In this document: positions 36,615 to 45,900 of the stretch, piece by piece
Position numbering within the stretch: position 1 is the stretch's first letter
Layout: the number at the start of each line of letters is the position of its first letter
Assembly: GCF_017068455.1 (NCBI RefSeq)
Contig: NZ_CP070608.1
Span: 1,593,488-1,657,487, forward strand
Direction of reading: 5' to 3'
DNA from: Fulvivirga lutea
GTDB lineage: Bacteria; Bacteroidota; Bacteroidia; Cytophagales; Cyclobacteriaceae
DNA length: 64,000 bases
Made by a program: the position numbers and the translations under genes
Notes under the pieces: model-generated
Told to the model about the DNA's origin: nothing
Database searches by the model: none
Seen by the model: only the letters and a program-made list of their open reading frames with translations

Positions 36615-37154
36615 ATGTCATATCTATACATAAAGGCATTACATTTAATTTTTGTTGTCACCTGGTTTGCGGGTTTGTTCTACATTGTAAGAATCTTTAT
36701 TTATCAAACCGAGGCAAGTCAAAAAGCAGAACCTGAAAAATCCATACTTGAAAAGGAGTATCAGAAGAATGCAAAATTACTTTGGTATGCTATTACCTGG
36801 CCTTCCGCCATTTTAACCTTGATTTTTGGTTCTCTTTTATTATTCGTTTATAGATTTGATTACCTCACCCAAGGATTTATGCATATCAAATTAGCATTGG
36901 TAGTTCTTCTCTATATATATCAGTTTATATGCCATGGGATATTCAAAAATCAACAAAGAGGTATTTATAAACGCACCTCAATACAGCTAAGAATATGGAA
37001 CGAAGTGGCTACTATTCTGTTAGTAGGTATAGTATTTATTATAGTTCTAAAAAGTGCCCTAAGCCTTGTTTGGGGGATTATTGGGCTTATTTGTTTTAGT
37101 GTTTTAATTATGGCAGCCGTAAGGTTGGTTAAAAATATTCGAGAGAAAAAATGA
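36615..37154 (+). CDS. hemJ: Protoporphyrinogen IX oxidase, HemJ type
   Basis: A 179-residue four-to-five-helix inner-membrane protein of the HemJ (UPF0093) family, which oxidises protoporphyrinogen IX to protoporphyrin IX late in haem synthesis. The N-terminal helix holds the family signature KALHLIFVVTWFAGLFYIVR, with the conserved His10, and later HIKLALVVLLYIYQFICHGIF matches the second conserved block with the key lysine. It is slightly shorter than some homologues, but all helices are present. It overlaps the SCO gene by 4 nt (ATGA), so haem and cytochrome assembly genes are co-expressed. hemC is in another operon at 51.9 kb. Confidence 0.87.
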   Translation: MSYLYIKALHLIFVVTWFAGLFYIVRIFIYQTEASQKAEPEKSILEKEYQKNAKLLWYAITWPSAILTLIFGSLLLFVYRFDYLTQGFMHIKLALVVLLYIYQFICHGIFKNQQRGIYKRTSIQLRIWNEVATILLVGIVFIIVLKSALSLVWGIIGLICFSVLIMAAVRLVKNIREKK

Positions 37155-37765
37155 AATATATCTGGGTGGCAATAATTGGCTTATCGCTTTTGGCTTGTGA
37201 AAAGGAGGAGAACCGCTTGAAAATCTATGGTAGGAGCGAGGTCACGGATGCTGGTGATACTATTTACCACAAAATAGCTGATTTTAAATTTGTAAATCAG
37301 GATAGCAATTGGGTGACACAAGATACTTTCAAAGACAAGATTTATGTGGCTGATTTTTTCTTCACCTCTTGTCCAACTATTTGCCCAATAATGAAAACTC
37401 AAATGTTGCGTGTGTATGATAAAATTGAGAATAATCCGGAGGTAATGATTTTATCGCACAGTATTGACCCAAAACATGATACGGTGGCTGTTCTAAAAGA
37501 ATTTGCTGATCGCTTGGGTGTTACATCTGATAAATGGCATTTTGTAACGGGTAATAAGGAAGATATTTTTAAAGTAGGGCAGACAAGTTATATGGTTAGT
37601 GCAAGTGAAGATCCAACAGCACCTGGTGGATACTTACACAGCGGAGCCTTTATATTAATAGATAAAGAAAGGAGAGTTAGAGGTTTGTATGATGGGACTA
37701 AACCTGAAGCGGTTGATAAATTGATGAATGATATTGACAGACTTTTAAAAGAATATGAAAAGTAA
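37151..37765 (+). CDS. SCO1/SenC-family copper-binding lipoprotein
   Basis: A 204-residue periplasmic lipoprotein with the thioredoxin-like SCO fold, used in putting copper into cytochrome oxidase or as a thiol-disulfide protein. A lipobox ends at Cys16 (SLLACEK). The copper-binding CxxxC motif is in FFTSCPTICPIM (near residues 77-81), and the third ligand histidine is in GGYLHSGAFILID (near 167). It lies between hemJ and a c-type cytochrome gene, overlapping both, which fits a part in terminal-oxidase maturation. Length is normal for bacterial SCO proteins. Confidence 0.92.
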   Translation: MKYIWVAIIGLSLLACEKEENRLKIYGRSEVTDAGDTIYHKIADFKFVNQDSNWVTQDTFKDKIYVADFFFTSCPTICPIMKTQMLRVYDKIENNPEVMILSHSIDPKHDTVAVLKEFADRLGVTSDKWHFVTGNKEDIFKVGQTSYMVSASEDPTAPGGYLHSGAFILIDKERRVRGLYDGTKPEAVDKLMNDIDRLLKEYEK

Positions 37766-38186
37766 GTTATTCTTATTAATATTTCTTGTAGCAGGTTGCA
37801 CCGGAAAGAAGGGCTCTGAAAATGCCTCTGCTTCTCAAAATGTGAAGTTTGAACAATACTTGGTGGAAGGGCAGCAGTTGTATCAAATTCATTGTGCTAA
37901 CTGCCATCAGTTAAACGGGGAAGGCTTGGCCAAATTATATCCACCATTAGCTAAGTCTGATTATTTAATGGCTGACATTAATAGGGCAATTTGTATTCAG
38001 AAAAACGGACAGCAAGGCGAGATAATTGTCAATGGAGTTACATTCAACCAACCAATGCCGGGTATTGGCACACTCACTAACCTCGAAATTGCCGAACTGA
38101 CTACCTACATCACTAATAGTTGGGGCAATGAGCATCGTATGGTTTCTATTAAAGAAGTAGAAAGTGCGCTGAAAAGCTGCGAGTAA
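37755..38186 (+). CDS. Single-haem c-type cytochrome lipoprotein
   Basis: A 143-residue monohaem cytochrome c. A lipobox (LVAGC, Cys15) tethers it to a membrane on the periplasmic side. The haem site CANCH is near residue 50, and the distal methionine is probably in QPMPGIG near 97. It starts 11 nt inside the SCO gene. An extra Cys pair (AICIQK and the C-terminal SCE) could form a disulfide. It likely shuttles electrons to a terminal oxidase, though no oxidase genes are here. A GC-rich palindrome follows 24 nt after the stop. Confidence 0.9.
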   Translation: MKSKLFLLIFLVAGCTGKKGSENASASQNVKFEQYLVEGQQLYQIHCANCHQLNGEGLAKLYPPLAKSDYLMADINRAICIQKNGQQGEIIVNGVTFNQPMPGIGTLTNLEIAELTTYITNSWGNEHRMVSIKEVESALKSCE

Positions 38187-38209
38187 TTCTTGAGAAATTA
38201 TTTAAATTA

Positions 38210-38227
38210 TCCCCCGCTGGCGGGGGA
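38210..38227. repeat. GC-rich palindrome between convergent genes
   Basis: TCCCCCGC (38210-38217), TG, then GCGGGGGA (38220-38227) form a perfect dyad in an otherwise AT-rich gap. It may serve both the cytochrome gene and the convergent DUF2141 gene as a terminator stem, but no T-run follows on either side. Its base composition is unlike its surroundings, as with short dispersed palindromic repeats. Confidence 0.6.
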
Positions 38228-38290
38228 CAACTGAATGAAAAAAGTAAATCGGAATACAAAAAGAAAATTACTAAAGGGGTTTGAGTGAAA

Positions 38291-38719
38291 TCACAACATC
38301 TTCCTCAGGTCGATAACTATTTCCTGATGATCGTTTAGTTCAATTCCACAATCTTCAAATGAAGGCGGTCCGAAACGGCCCATTTTGTTATTTGAAAAAC
38401 CAAAGCTTTCAGTAGGTATGCCCACAAAGTTCGTATCTAAAACACCATTTTCATTTTCATCGTGAATGATACTTACCGCATACTTGCCTTTAGGAATATT
38501 ATTGAAAGTTACTGTAAACTCATTTTTGCCGGCTACTGAAATCTGTTGATTTAAAAAGTCCTCCTCCAAGAACCTTTCTTCATTGTTGAATAGCGCTACA
38601 ATTAAGTTTCCCTTTTGTGATTCAACCTTGTTAATCGTTATGGATAAGCTTGCCTGTTCCGTTACAGCGGGTTGAAGAAACGATAGCGAAATCATAGAAA
38701 TAAGGAGATAGATATACAT
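38291..38719 (-). CDS. DUF2141 exported protein
   Basis: A 142-residue protein with a signal peptide (to about 19) and a DUF2141 domain (about 25-140): GNLIVALFNNEERFL, FNNIPKGKYAVSIIHDENENGVLD and GIPTESFGFSNN are the family signatures. DUF2141 proteins are small periplasmic or surface beta-sandwiches of unknown role, common in Bacteroidota. The DENENGVLD loop looks like a calcium site. It starts 7 nt after the stop of the helical/propeller gene, so it is probably the last gene of the TPR-CHAT operon. Confidence 0.87.
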   Translation of the reverse strand: MYIYLLISMISLSFLQPAVTEQASLSITINKVESQKGNLIVALFNNEERFLEEDFLNQQISVAGKNEFTVTFNNIPKGKYAVSIIHDENENGVLDTNFVGIPTESFGFSNNKMGRFGPPSFEDCGIELNDHQEIVIDLRKML

Positions 38720-38726
38720 ATACAGC

Positions 38727-40910
38727 TTAAATGTCAGAGTGCAGTATGTCAGGCCCGTAATTCACTATTATATGAACGTTTTTGCTTTCAGGTGTTTCAA
38801 TAGTACCCGATTTTCCCAGTAAGTTGATAATCTTATCATTCACTTTAATCACATCATTAATGAAGTAATTACCTGTTGATTCAACAGGTTGAACGGAGAT
38901 CATTTTACCATTATTACCAAAACGAGCTGCAAAAGCGATGGTTTGTCCACTTGCAATTCTAGTACGGTAATTCTTGCCTTCTTCGTCAGTAATTTCAGAG
39001 TAGTTACCAACGAGCATAAAACCTTTATCCAGCGTTAGCAAATCAACGATGGTTCCTGCATACTCGAACGTTTGAGACCAAAGTACATCTCCTAAAATGT
39101 TCACGCTAATCAATTGTGCTGCTTCTTTGGTATTAATTGATTGTTTAATGGTCGCTCCTTTATAAACCATTACAAAAGCATTAGTAGCTTCAATGTATTT
39201 GATTTCTCGAGGGTACAGCGGTAAATCGAGCGGCTTTTTAAATATTTCTTCACCATTTTCATTAACATAATACAGCGTGTTAGACATTCCACTTACACCT
39301 TTTGTACGAATCATTATCGCACAACCTTCAGGGGTAATCGCCATGCCTCCAACTTCGTTAATGCCTCCGCCAACTTCGCTCATATCGTATTCTTTGTACC
39401 ATTTAATTCGATTGTTCGCATCAGTTTTTAACAAAAACGCCAATACTGAATTATCTTTTTGTTTTTGAACACCCGATAAGTATTTGCTGCCATCGGCATT
39501 TTCGGCAATGGCAATTGTCAATGGCTCACTGTTAAGTGAATCAAGGCTAATAAGCTTTTGTGGGGTGAGTGATATATTGCTTCTTTTATAAGATATTGAT
39601 GCATTCTTTACATTATTTTCAGACAATGAATTAAGCGTTGATAGCATTTCATTCACCCCTGTATTTTTAGAATCTGTAACTAATTTCTTCTCATCAGTAA
39701 CAAATTGGTTAATGCCCGGTAACCCTTTGTAATGAGTATGAAAGAAACTCTCGTATTTTTCATAGTTCTCTTCATTTACGCGTGATTCCACTATTTGTAT
39801 TAAACTATCGGCATCTTTTGATTTATAAATCAATTCGCCAAGGTTTACCAAATAAACCTGATCGGAACCTGTTGTATCTCTATCATTCACCTGGCCTAAT
39901 TGATAAATTAAATCCTGCTTATGTTGTTTGTATTTTAGCAATGCCAATGGTAATGACTGAGCATCGTATTTAACTAATTCAAAAATGAGTTTATTATCTA
40001 ATTGATACGGTGTGTAATCAGGGATGCTCACCAAAGGGCTCATTGGCTTTAATTTGTTTGACAGCTCTAATTCAGCTGCATTTAGCTGTGTTCTTAGGGT
40101 TTGAACTTCTGTTTCAACTTCCTTAATTACCTCCTGTGCCCATTTTTTGTAATTCCATATTTCGATATTCTTCGTTAGGAAATTGGGGCTGGTAAGCAAA
40201 CCTTGCAATCGGTAGGTATCTATTTCTTTTATCTTATATGATTGATTAAAATGGTCAGGATCATACCCTTTACCTGCCGCTAAATATTTATCAAGATTCA
40301 CAATACTACTGTCGTAATCTGAAATCAAATCTTCCAGTTTGAATTGAAGATTGGTGTTATGCAGCAGTAATAACTTATCTCTGCTATTAAATTGTCCATT
40401 AATCTCATTAAACAATTTAATGGCTCGATCATGGTAATCTACACTCCGTGTAAAGTATTCATAAATCTGGGGCATTTTTTCAGTAAACAGTTTCGCTGAA
40501 TCATATGCATTTCTAATCTTTTGATTAATTGTATTATAACTAACTATTGGGCGGCCTTTACTATCAAATCCGGTGGCAAATTCAACATAATACCCCTCGT
40601 TTTTACTTACCTCCCGATCATCCACTACCGCTGCAGCTTTTGTAAATCGCAGTTTGGCTTCATTAGCGTTGGCCATTGCCCGCTCATATTCTGTGATCGG
40701 GTCACTTTCCAAATACCTTTTCTCATAAATAAGAGCTAATCTAAAATTAGCATTAGGATGATCCAGATCTTCAATGATATAAGACTTTAAGATAGATAGT
40801 GCTTCTTCATCAGAAGCTTTGGCCAATAATGGATGTACGTCTTTGTATCGTTGGCCAAGTAATGGGAATGCCACCAATAGCACTGCTGAAAAGATGAGTA
40901 GTTTTTTCAT
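38727..40910 (-). CDS. Exported helical/beta-propeller-like protein of the TPR-CHAT operon
   Basis: A 727-residue secreted protein I cannot assign to a family. A signal peptide (to ~19) is followed by a mostly helical half (~25-460) with TPR-like starts (LSILKSYIIEDLDHPNANFRL, then EYERAMANANEAKLRF) and a coiled-coil segment near 270-295. The second half (~470-727) is beta-rich with propeller-like repeats (KWYKEYDMSEVGGGINEV, GDVLWSQTFEYAGTIVDLL, GFMLVGNYSEI). The helical front plus propeller recalls PorE-type T9SS proteins without the OmpA end. It overlaps the OmpA/PD40 gene by 4 nt, so the two products probably work together. Confidence 0.7.
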   Translation of the reverse strand: MKKLLIFSAVLLVAFPLLGQRYKDVHPLLAKASDEEALSILKSYIIEDLDHPNANFRLALIYEKRYLESDPITEYERAMANANEAKLRFTKAAAVVDDREVSKNEGYYVEFATGFDSKGRPIVSYNTINQKIRNAYDSAKLFTEKMPQIYEYFTRSVDYHDRAIKLFNEINGQFNSRDKLLLLHNTNLQFKLEDLISDYDSSIVNLDKYLAAGKGYDPDHFNQSYKIKEIDTYRLQGLLTSPNFLTKNIEIWNYKKWAQEVIKEVETEVQTLRTQLNAAELELSNKLKPMSPLVSIPDYTPYQLDNKLIFELVKYDAQSLPLALLKYKQHKQDLIYQLGQVNDRDTTGSDQVYLVNLGELIYKSKDADSLIQIVESRVNEENYEKYESFFHTHYKGLPGINQFVTDEKKLVTDSKNTGVNEMLSTLNSLSENNVKNASISYKRSNISLTPQKLISLDSLNSEPLTIAIAENADGSKYLSGVQKQKDNSVLAFLLKTDANNRIKWYKEYDMSEVGGGINEVGGMAITPEGCAIMIRTKGVSGMSNTLYYVNENGEEIFKKPLDLPLYPREIKYIEATNAFVMVYKGATIKQSINTKEAAQLISVNILGDVLWSQTFEYAGTIVDLLTLDKGFMLVGNYSEITDEEGKNYRTRIASGQTIAFAARFGNNGKMISVQPVESTGNYFINDVIKVNDKIINLLGKSGTIETPESKNVHIIVNYGPDILHSDI

Positions 40911-42943
40911 ATTCCTATTACTATTAATTCAACACGTCTGTTTTTAGCTCGGTTCTCATCAGAGTCATTGGCTACTTTTGGTTGAGATTCGCCATACCCA
41001 TTATACTCAAAACGATTTTCGGCAATCTTGTTTTCCTCCAAAAAGGTGACAACGCTATTGGCACGCTTGTTAGATAAGATTTTGTTATAAGAATCGGAAC
41101 CTACGTCATCTGTATGAGCAGCAACTTCAACCCTCAATGTTGGGTTTTCATTCATCAGTTTGATTACACGCTCCAACTCAATATATGAGATGTCTGATAG
41201 GGTTGCAGAGTTTGACTCAAACAAAATATCCTTCAATTCTAACTTAGCATTTTGCTCTAGCTTCAAAAGTTTCAGGTCTACACCCTGAGAGTTTTTACCA
41301 ACTTCCAATGTGGTTGAGTTAAAGGCATATCCCTGATCACTGGTGGCTTCAATTTCATATCTATCACCCACACGAAGCGAAACCATGTTGTTTCCATCTA
41401 CTTCAATCCGCTCATCTCTATCTTTATTTCTAAGAATAATTTTTGATTTTACTCTGGAGTTGTTCACAAGGTCTGCCACATTGATCATTACCTCTTTTTT
41501 CTCAGGTACAAGTGGGATCTCTTTTTCAAAGTTTCGGTAAAGCACCAGGTTGGATAAGTCAAGCGTGAAAAGCTCACTTTTAAAATTAGGTGCGGATACG
41601 TAAAACTCATAGTTAGAACCAATTGGCAAGGCTATTTGTGTTGTGCCATTTGGCAACCTTGTTTTTACCGTTTTAAAGAAGGTGGAGGCACCGTCTCTTT
41701 TTACCTGCACATCAGCCACCAACCCTTCAAATAATTCAGCATCACTAACAGCCACATCTAAAAAAGCATTTTGAAATAACTCAATATTTACTTCACTCTC
41801 TTGGTAAGTGGTGACCTTTCTCAAGTCAAAAGATTGAATGAAACTCGAATAACCTTCTTTTACCACCTCGATGTTGTAGTACTTTCCTGCTGCTAATACT
41901 ACAGTATAAGCACCGTCTTCAGGGTTATTATCTATTTCGGAAATGATACTGGACGTTAACGCATCCCTAACAATAATTTTAGCTGCTATGCCCTGATCAG
42001 TGTCAGCATCCGTAATTTTCCCTTGAATAATGTTATTCACAAACTGGCGTAAGTCTGGTGGGATGACCACTGAATAAATATCCTGATTGTTATATACAAA
42101 ATACATCAAATCTCCTTGGGCGGCTATGGTTGGTAGCTGATCGCTCGCAGCAGAATTGGCATAAGTTAATGGCACCGGTCTAGACCACTCTCCTAATGGA
42201 GTAAAAGTTGATTGGTACATATCATAATCTCCTTGCCCACCCGGCCTGTTAGATGAAAAGATAAGGGTTTTACCATCAGCCATAATTCTAGGTGCTTTTT
42301 CACAATCCAGATTGATTGGGTAAGGTAATTTTCTAGGTGTACCCCACTCTCCGTTTGCATTCCGTTCTGCTCTCCAAATTGAAGAACAAAAGCCTTCATA
42401 TCTCTTTAGGTCTCGAGATTGCGGACCTTCCATGTTTTGCCTTACAAAATATAAGTATTTACCATCCGCAGAAATAGAAGGAAAGGCTTCGTAGCCATCC
42501 GTGTTGATAGCTGCCCCAATAGTTTGTGGTACACTCCAACCGGATTTATCTCTTGTGGAATAATAGATATCAGAACTGTTACCAAAACCAATAGATGCAA
42601 AGAAATAAAGGGTATTGCCATCAAAACTTATACTAGGTCCCCCTATCAAGTCAGTGGAGTCCCCAAAGTTATTTACGTTTTCGATGGGTTCAGGAAGTTG
42701 CCAATCATCATTTATAAATTTAGACTCAAACAGCTTGTAGCTGCCACCTTTGTTAGCTTCAAAGATGATTGTTTTTCCATCAGCAGAAATTGACGGAGCA
42801 TACTCAACTGCTGCAGGGTCACTGAGGTTTTCTATAATCCGCTTTGTTTTTGAGTAGTCGACAGTATCTGCTTGACCTACAGCAATTTGTTCCATGCCCG
42901 TAAAAAGGATAAGGCATAGCATTAAAAATAAATTTTTAACCAT
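40907..42943 (-). CDS. PD40 propeller, CarboxypepD-like and OmpA-domain protein (PorE-like)
   Basis: A 678-residue periplasmic protein. After the signal peptide (to ~24) come WD40-like PD40 repeats (about 45-300; YAPSISADGKTIIFEA, AFPSISADGKYLYFVR, KAPRIMADGKTLIFSS), a CarboxypepD_reg-like domain (~305-390; GKITDADTDQGIAAKI), two further beta domains, and a C-terminal OmpA domain (~565-678; FESNSATLSD, AAHTDDVGSDSYN, NRRVEL) that binds peptidoglycan. This is the layout of PorE, the peptidoglycan anchor of the type IX secretion machine, minus PorE's front TPRs and lipobox. It may fix the neighbouring TPR-CHAT protease to the cell wall. It starts 13 nt after the CHAT gene. Confidence 0.87.
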   Translation of the reverse strand: MVKNLFLMLCLILFTGMEQIAVGQADTVDYSKTKRIIENLSDPAAVEYAPSISADGKTIIFEANKGGSYKLFESKFINDDWQLPEPIENVNNFGDSTDLIGGPSISFDGNTLYFFASIGFGNSSDIYYSTRDKSGWSVPQTIGAAINTDGYEAFPSISADGKYLYFVRQNMEGPQSRDLKRYEGFCSSIWRAERNANGEWGTPRKLPYPINLDCEKAPRIMADGKTLIFSSNRPGGQGDYDMYQSTFTPLGEWSRPVPLTYANSAASDQLPTIAAQGDLMYFVYNNQDIYSVVIPPDLRQFVNNIIQGKITDADTDQGIAAKIIVRDALTSSIISEIDNNPEDGAYTVVLAAGKYYNIEVVKEGYSSFIQSFDLRKVTTYQESEVNIELFQNAFLDVAVSDAELFEGLVADVQVKRDGASTFFKTVKTRLPNGTTQIALPIGSNYEFYVSAPNFKSELFTLDLSNLVLYRNFEKEIPLVPEKKEVMINVADLVNNSRVKSKIILRNKDRDERIEVDGNNMVSLRVGDRYEIEATSDQGYAFNSTTLEVGKNSQGVDLKLLKLEQNAKLELKDILFESNSATLSDISYIELERVIKLMNENPTLRVEVAAHTDDVGSDSYNKILSNKRANSVVTFLEENKIAENRFEYNGYGESQPKVANDSDENRAKNRRVELIVIGI

Positions 42944-42956
42944 ATGTAGTTATCCT

Positions 42957-45900
42957 TTAGTCTGTTCCGATAATGATGAATGCTCCCCAATGAAATGGGT
43001 CTGCATATTTTTGTTTAAGTTCCAATTGCGCATTTTTAAAAGATTCGAATTTGTTAGTTCCGCTTAACCAGTTCTTGTAAAAATTAACCATTAATTGCTG
43101 AGTAGTATTATCATCTACTTGCCACAAACTCATAATAACTGCTTTAGCACCTGCCACCATAAACGACCGCTGTAAGCCATACACACCTTCACCATTTTTT
43201 ACTTCGCCAATACCAGTCTCACAAGCTGACAATACAACAAGCTCTGTATTGTCAAGGTTTAAGTTCATGGCCTCATAAGCTGTTAAAACCCCATCCTCCT
43301 GATCAAAATTATTACTAGCCTGTGTGGTTTGTGCAGAACCTGCAAAAAGTAAACCTGATCTAAATAAAGGGTTTTTCTCTGCATTATTAAAGCTAGCTTG
43401 CTCATCTAAAGATTCTTCAAAAACTACATCGCTTTTAAAGAAACCGTGTGTAGCAATGTGTAGAAGCTTAGGTGGCTCAATACTTTTTAATTTGTTTTCA
43501 CTGGCATCTTCTCTTAGGTATAAATTGGCGTCCCAGGCCTTTTCCCCTAATAGCTCGTTTAGTTTGTTTACTTCATCTCTGGTACCTGGCAATTCAGGTA
43601 TAATATCACTAAATCCAAATTCACTTGCCCTTGTTCTAGCTAATGTATTGTCAATTTCGGTTTCATTTGCCAAATCGTAATCTGGAAAACCAAATACCTG
43701 AGCAGTGTTATCAGCAATGAATCCATCATTATCTGCTATTAATATTTCTTTAGTATTACTTATGTTTCTTACAATATATTCATCAATCACATATTCACTA
43801 TTATCAGTGTCCCATAAGGTATTGATATTGATTTTGTTGAAAATACCATCCGTTGAGGCATACACCTGACTTACATCGTCAAGATATTTATCAAATGGGT
43901 GCCAAAACTCTTTGTAAGAGATATCATCGCCCACAGTAAATTTTATGGCATTTCTATAATAATTAAAAAAGCGATTCTCTAGTTTCTCACCATCTTTTAG
44001 TAGTACCATTTCTGGTGATTCTATGCTATTTTTCTTTACGATTAACCCAACATACAATACAGAGTCTTTAGCAAATCGTTTCTTTACTCGGATTATCTCA
44101 AGAGCAGCTTGGCCCTCATTCAATACATCGCGAATGTCTTGCCATTTGAATGCTTTTTGATCTACATCTTCGGCAAATAATTCGGACCGTTGTGAAAGTG
44201 ACTTTTCAAGGCTATTGATCTCATTGGAGAGATCTGAAATATTGATTTGTTGTTCTCTTAGCTCCTCTTCAGAATAAGCCAGGTATTTAGAAAGGCGCTC
44301 TTTCAGCTCGGTCCATGACAAGTACTCATCTATCAACTGCTGATTATTACTTGAAAATATTCTATTCCGCACTTTGTTAGAAGAGTGCAAGAGTAGGGCT
44401 TTGGTTCTTAGCTGTAGATTGTACAAGTCTCCAATAGCACTTTTAGCATCAGGCTCTGAGCCACGTGCATAATCAATGCAAAAATCTTGATACGACTCAA
44501 TTACAGGTCTGATTTTGGCATAGAATGCTCCTTTTTCATTCTCACTCAGTGAAGGGAAGAATTCAGTGATCTGTGATAAGTAATTTACGATCACCTCATC
44601 ATAGTAAGGTTTGGCTAGTTTCAGTCGTTTAGTACCATGGTAAAGCCCTGCCAAACCATATAATGAATACGCATAGTCTGGATGATTATCACCCAAAATT
44701 TCTTTTCTGATATCCAATGATTTTTTAAAGTTCGTTTCCGCCTGATCAAACTGTTGCAACTGCTGATTTAGCGTTGCCAGATTGTAAAGCGTTGACGCGT
44801 ATGCAGGGTGTTTTTCTCCATAAACGGCCTTGTCAATATCCAGTGCCTGTTGATATAAGCTACTTGCTTGTTCCACGTTGCCTAAACCTTCGTATAATGA
44901 GGCCAGGTTGTGCAGAGTAGTCGCATACCTTGGGTGGTTGGTTCCGTAAATATTTTTGTCGATTTCAAGTGCGGTTTCTAGCAGTTGTAAAGACTGCTCA
45001 TTTTTACCTTCAAGCTTGTAGAGGGTTGCTAAGTTTTCTAATGCTGTTGCATATTCAGGGTGATTGGAGCCATATCTGGCTTTAAATATATCGGCACTTT
45101 TAATGAATAGTGGCTCGGCTTTTTCAAAGTTACCCATGGTTTGATACAATAATGCAGAGCTGTTTAATGCATTGGCATATTCAGGGTGAGATTCACCAAA
45201 GGCTTTTTTCTTCATTTCCAGAGCTTGCGCAAAAAGCGGTTCTGCTTCCTGATACCTTCCTTTAAGCTGCTTTAGTCTACCCAAATTCTGCAATGCATTT
45301 GCGTATGCCGGGTGTGCATCACCTACATTGCTTTTTCTGATTTGGATACTTTGATTTATTAATTCTTCAGCTCTGCTGTATTCGCCAAGTTGTGTAAGCG
45401 TTAACCCCAGGTTTTCAATTACTCCTGCATACTCATCGCTATTGGTGCCTGCCTGTTGAGTAACTATGCTTTTTGATCGCTCCAAATAACTTTGTGCATC
45501 CAGAAACTCTGCCTGGTTTTGCTTTACAATACCTAAATTATTTAATGTGATGGCATAGGATAGAGTACCTTTTAAGTTGTTTTGATCCATCAGCTGCAAT
45601 TGTTGCATAAAGTAGTTCTCAGCATTTTTATAGGCTCCATTTTCCTGATGAACAACAGCGATGGCACTTAATGTATTCATTTTTAAAGTGCCTGTATTTG
45701 ATGTAGTGTTTAAAATGGCTAGCGCACTTTCAAAGTCTGTTAATGCATCATTCCAGCTGCCAATAGCATTTTTGTAAATACCTGAGTGATATAAATATTT
45801 AGCACGCAATTCATCATTTGTATTAAGTCCATCAACTGCCGGCTTAATCTCATCTAAGATGGTCTTGCTTTCTTCAAGTTTGTTGAGAGCCAGTTTCGCA

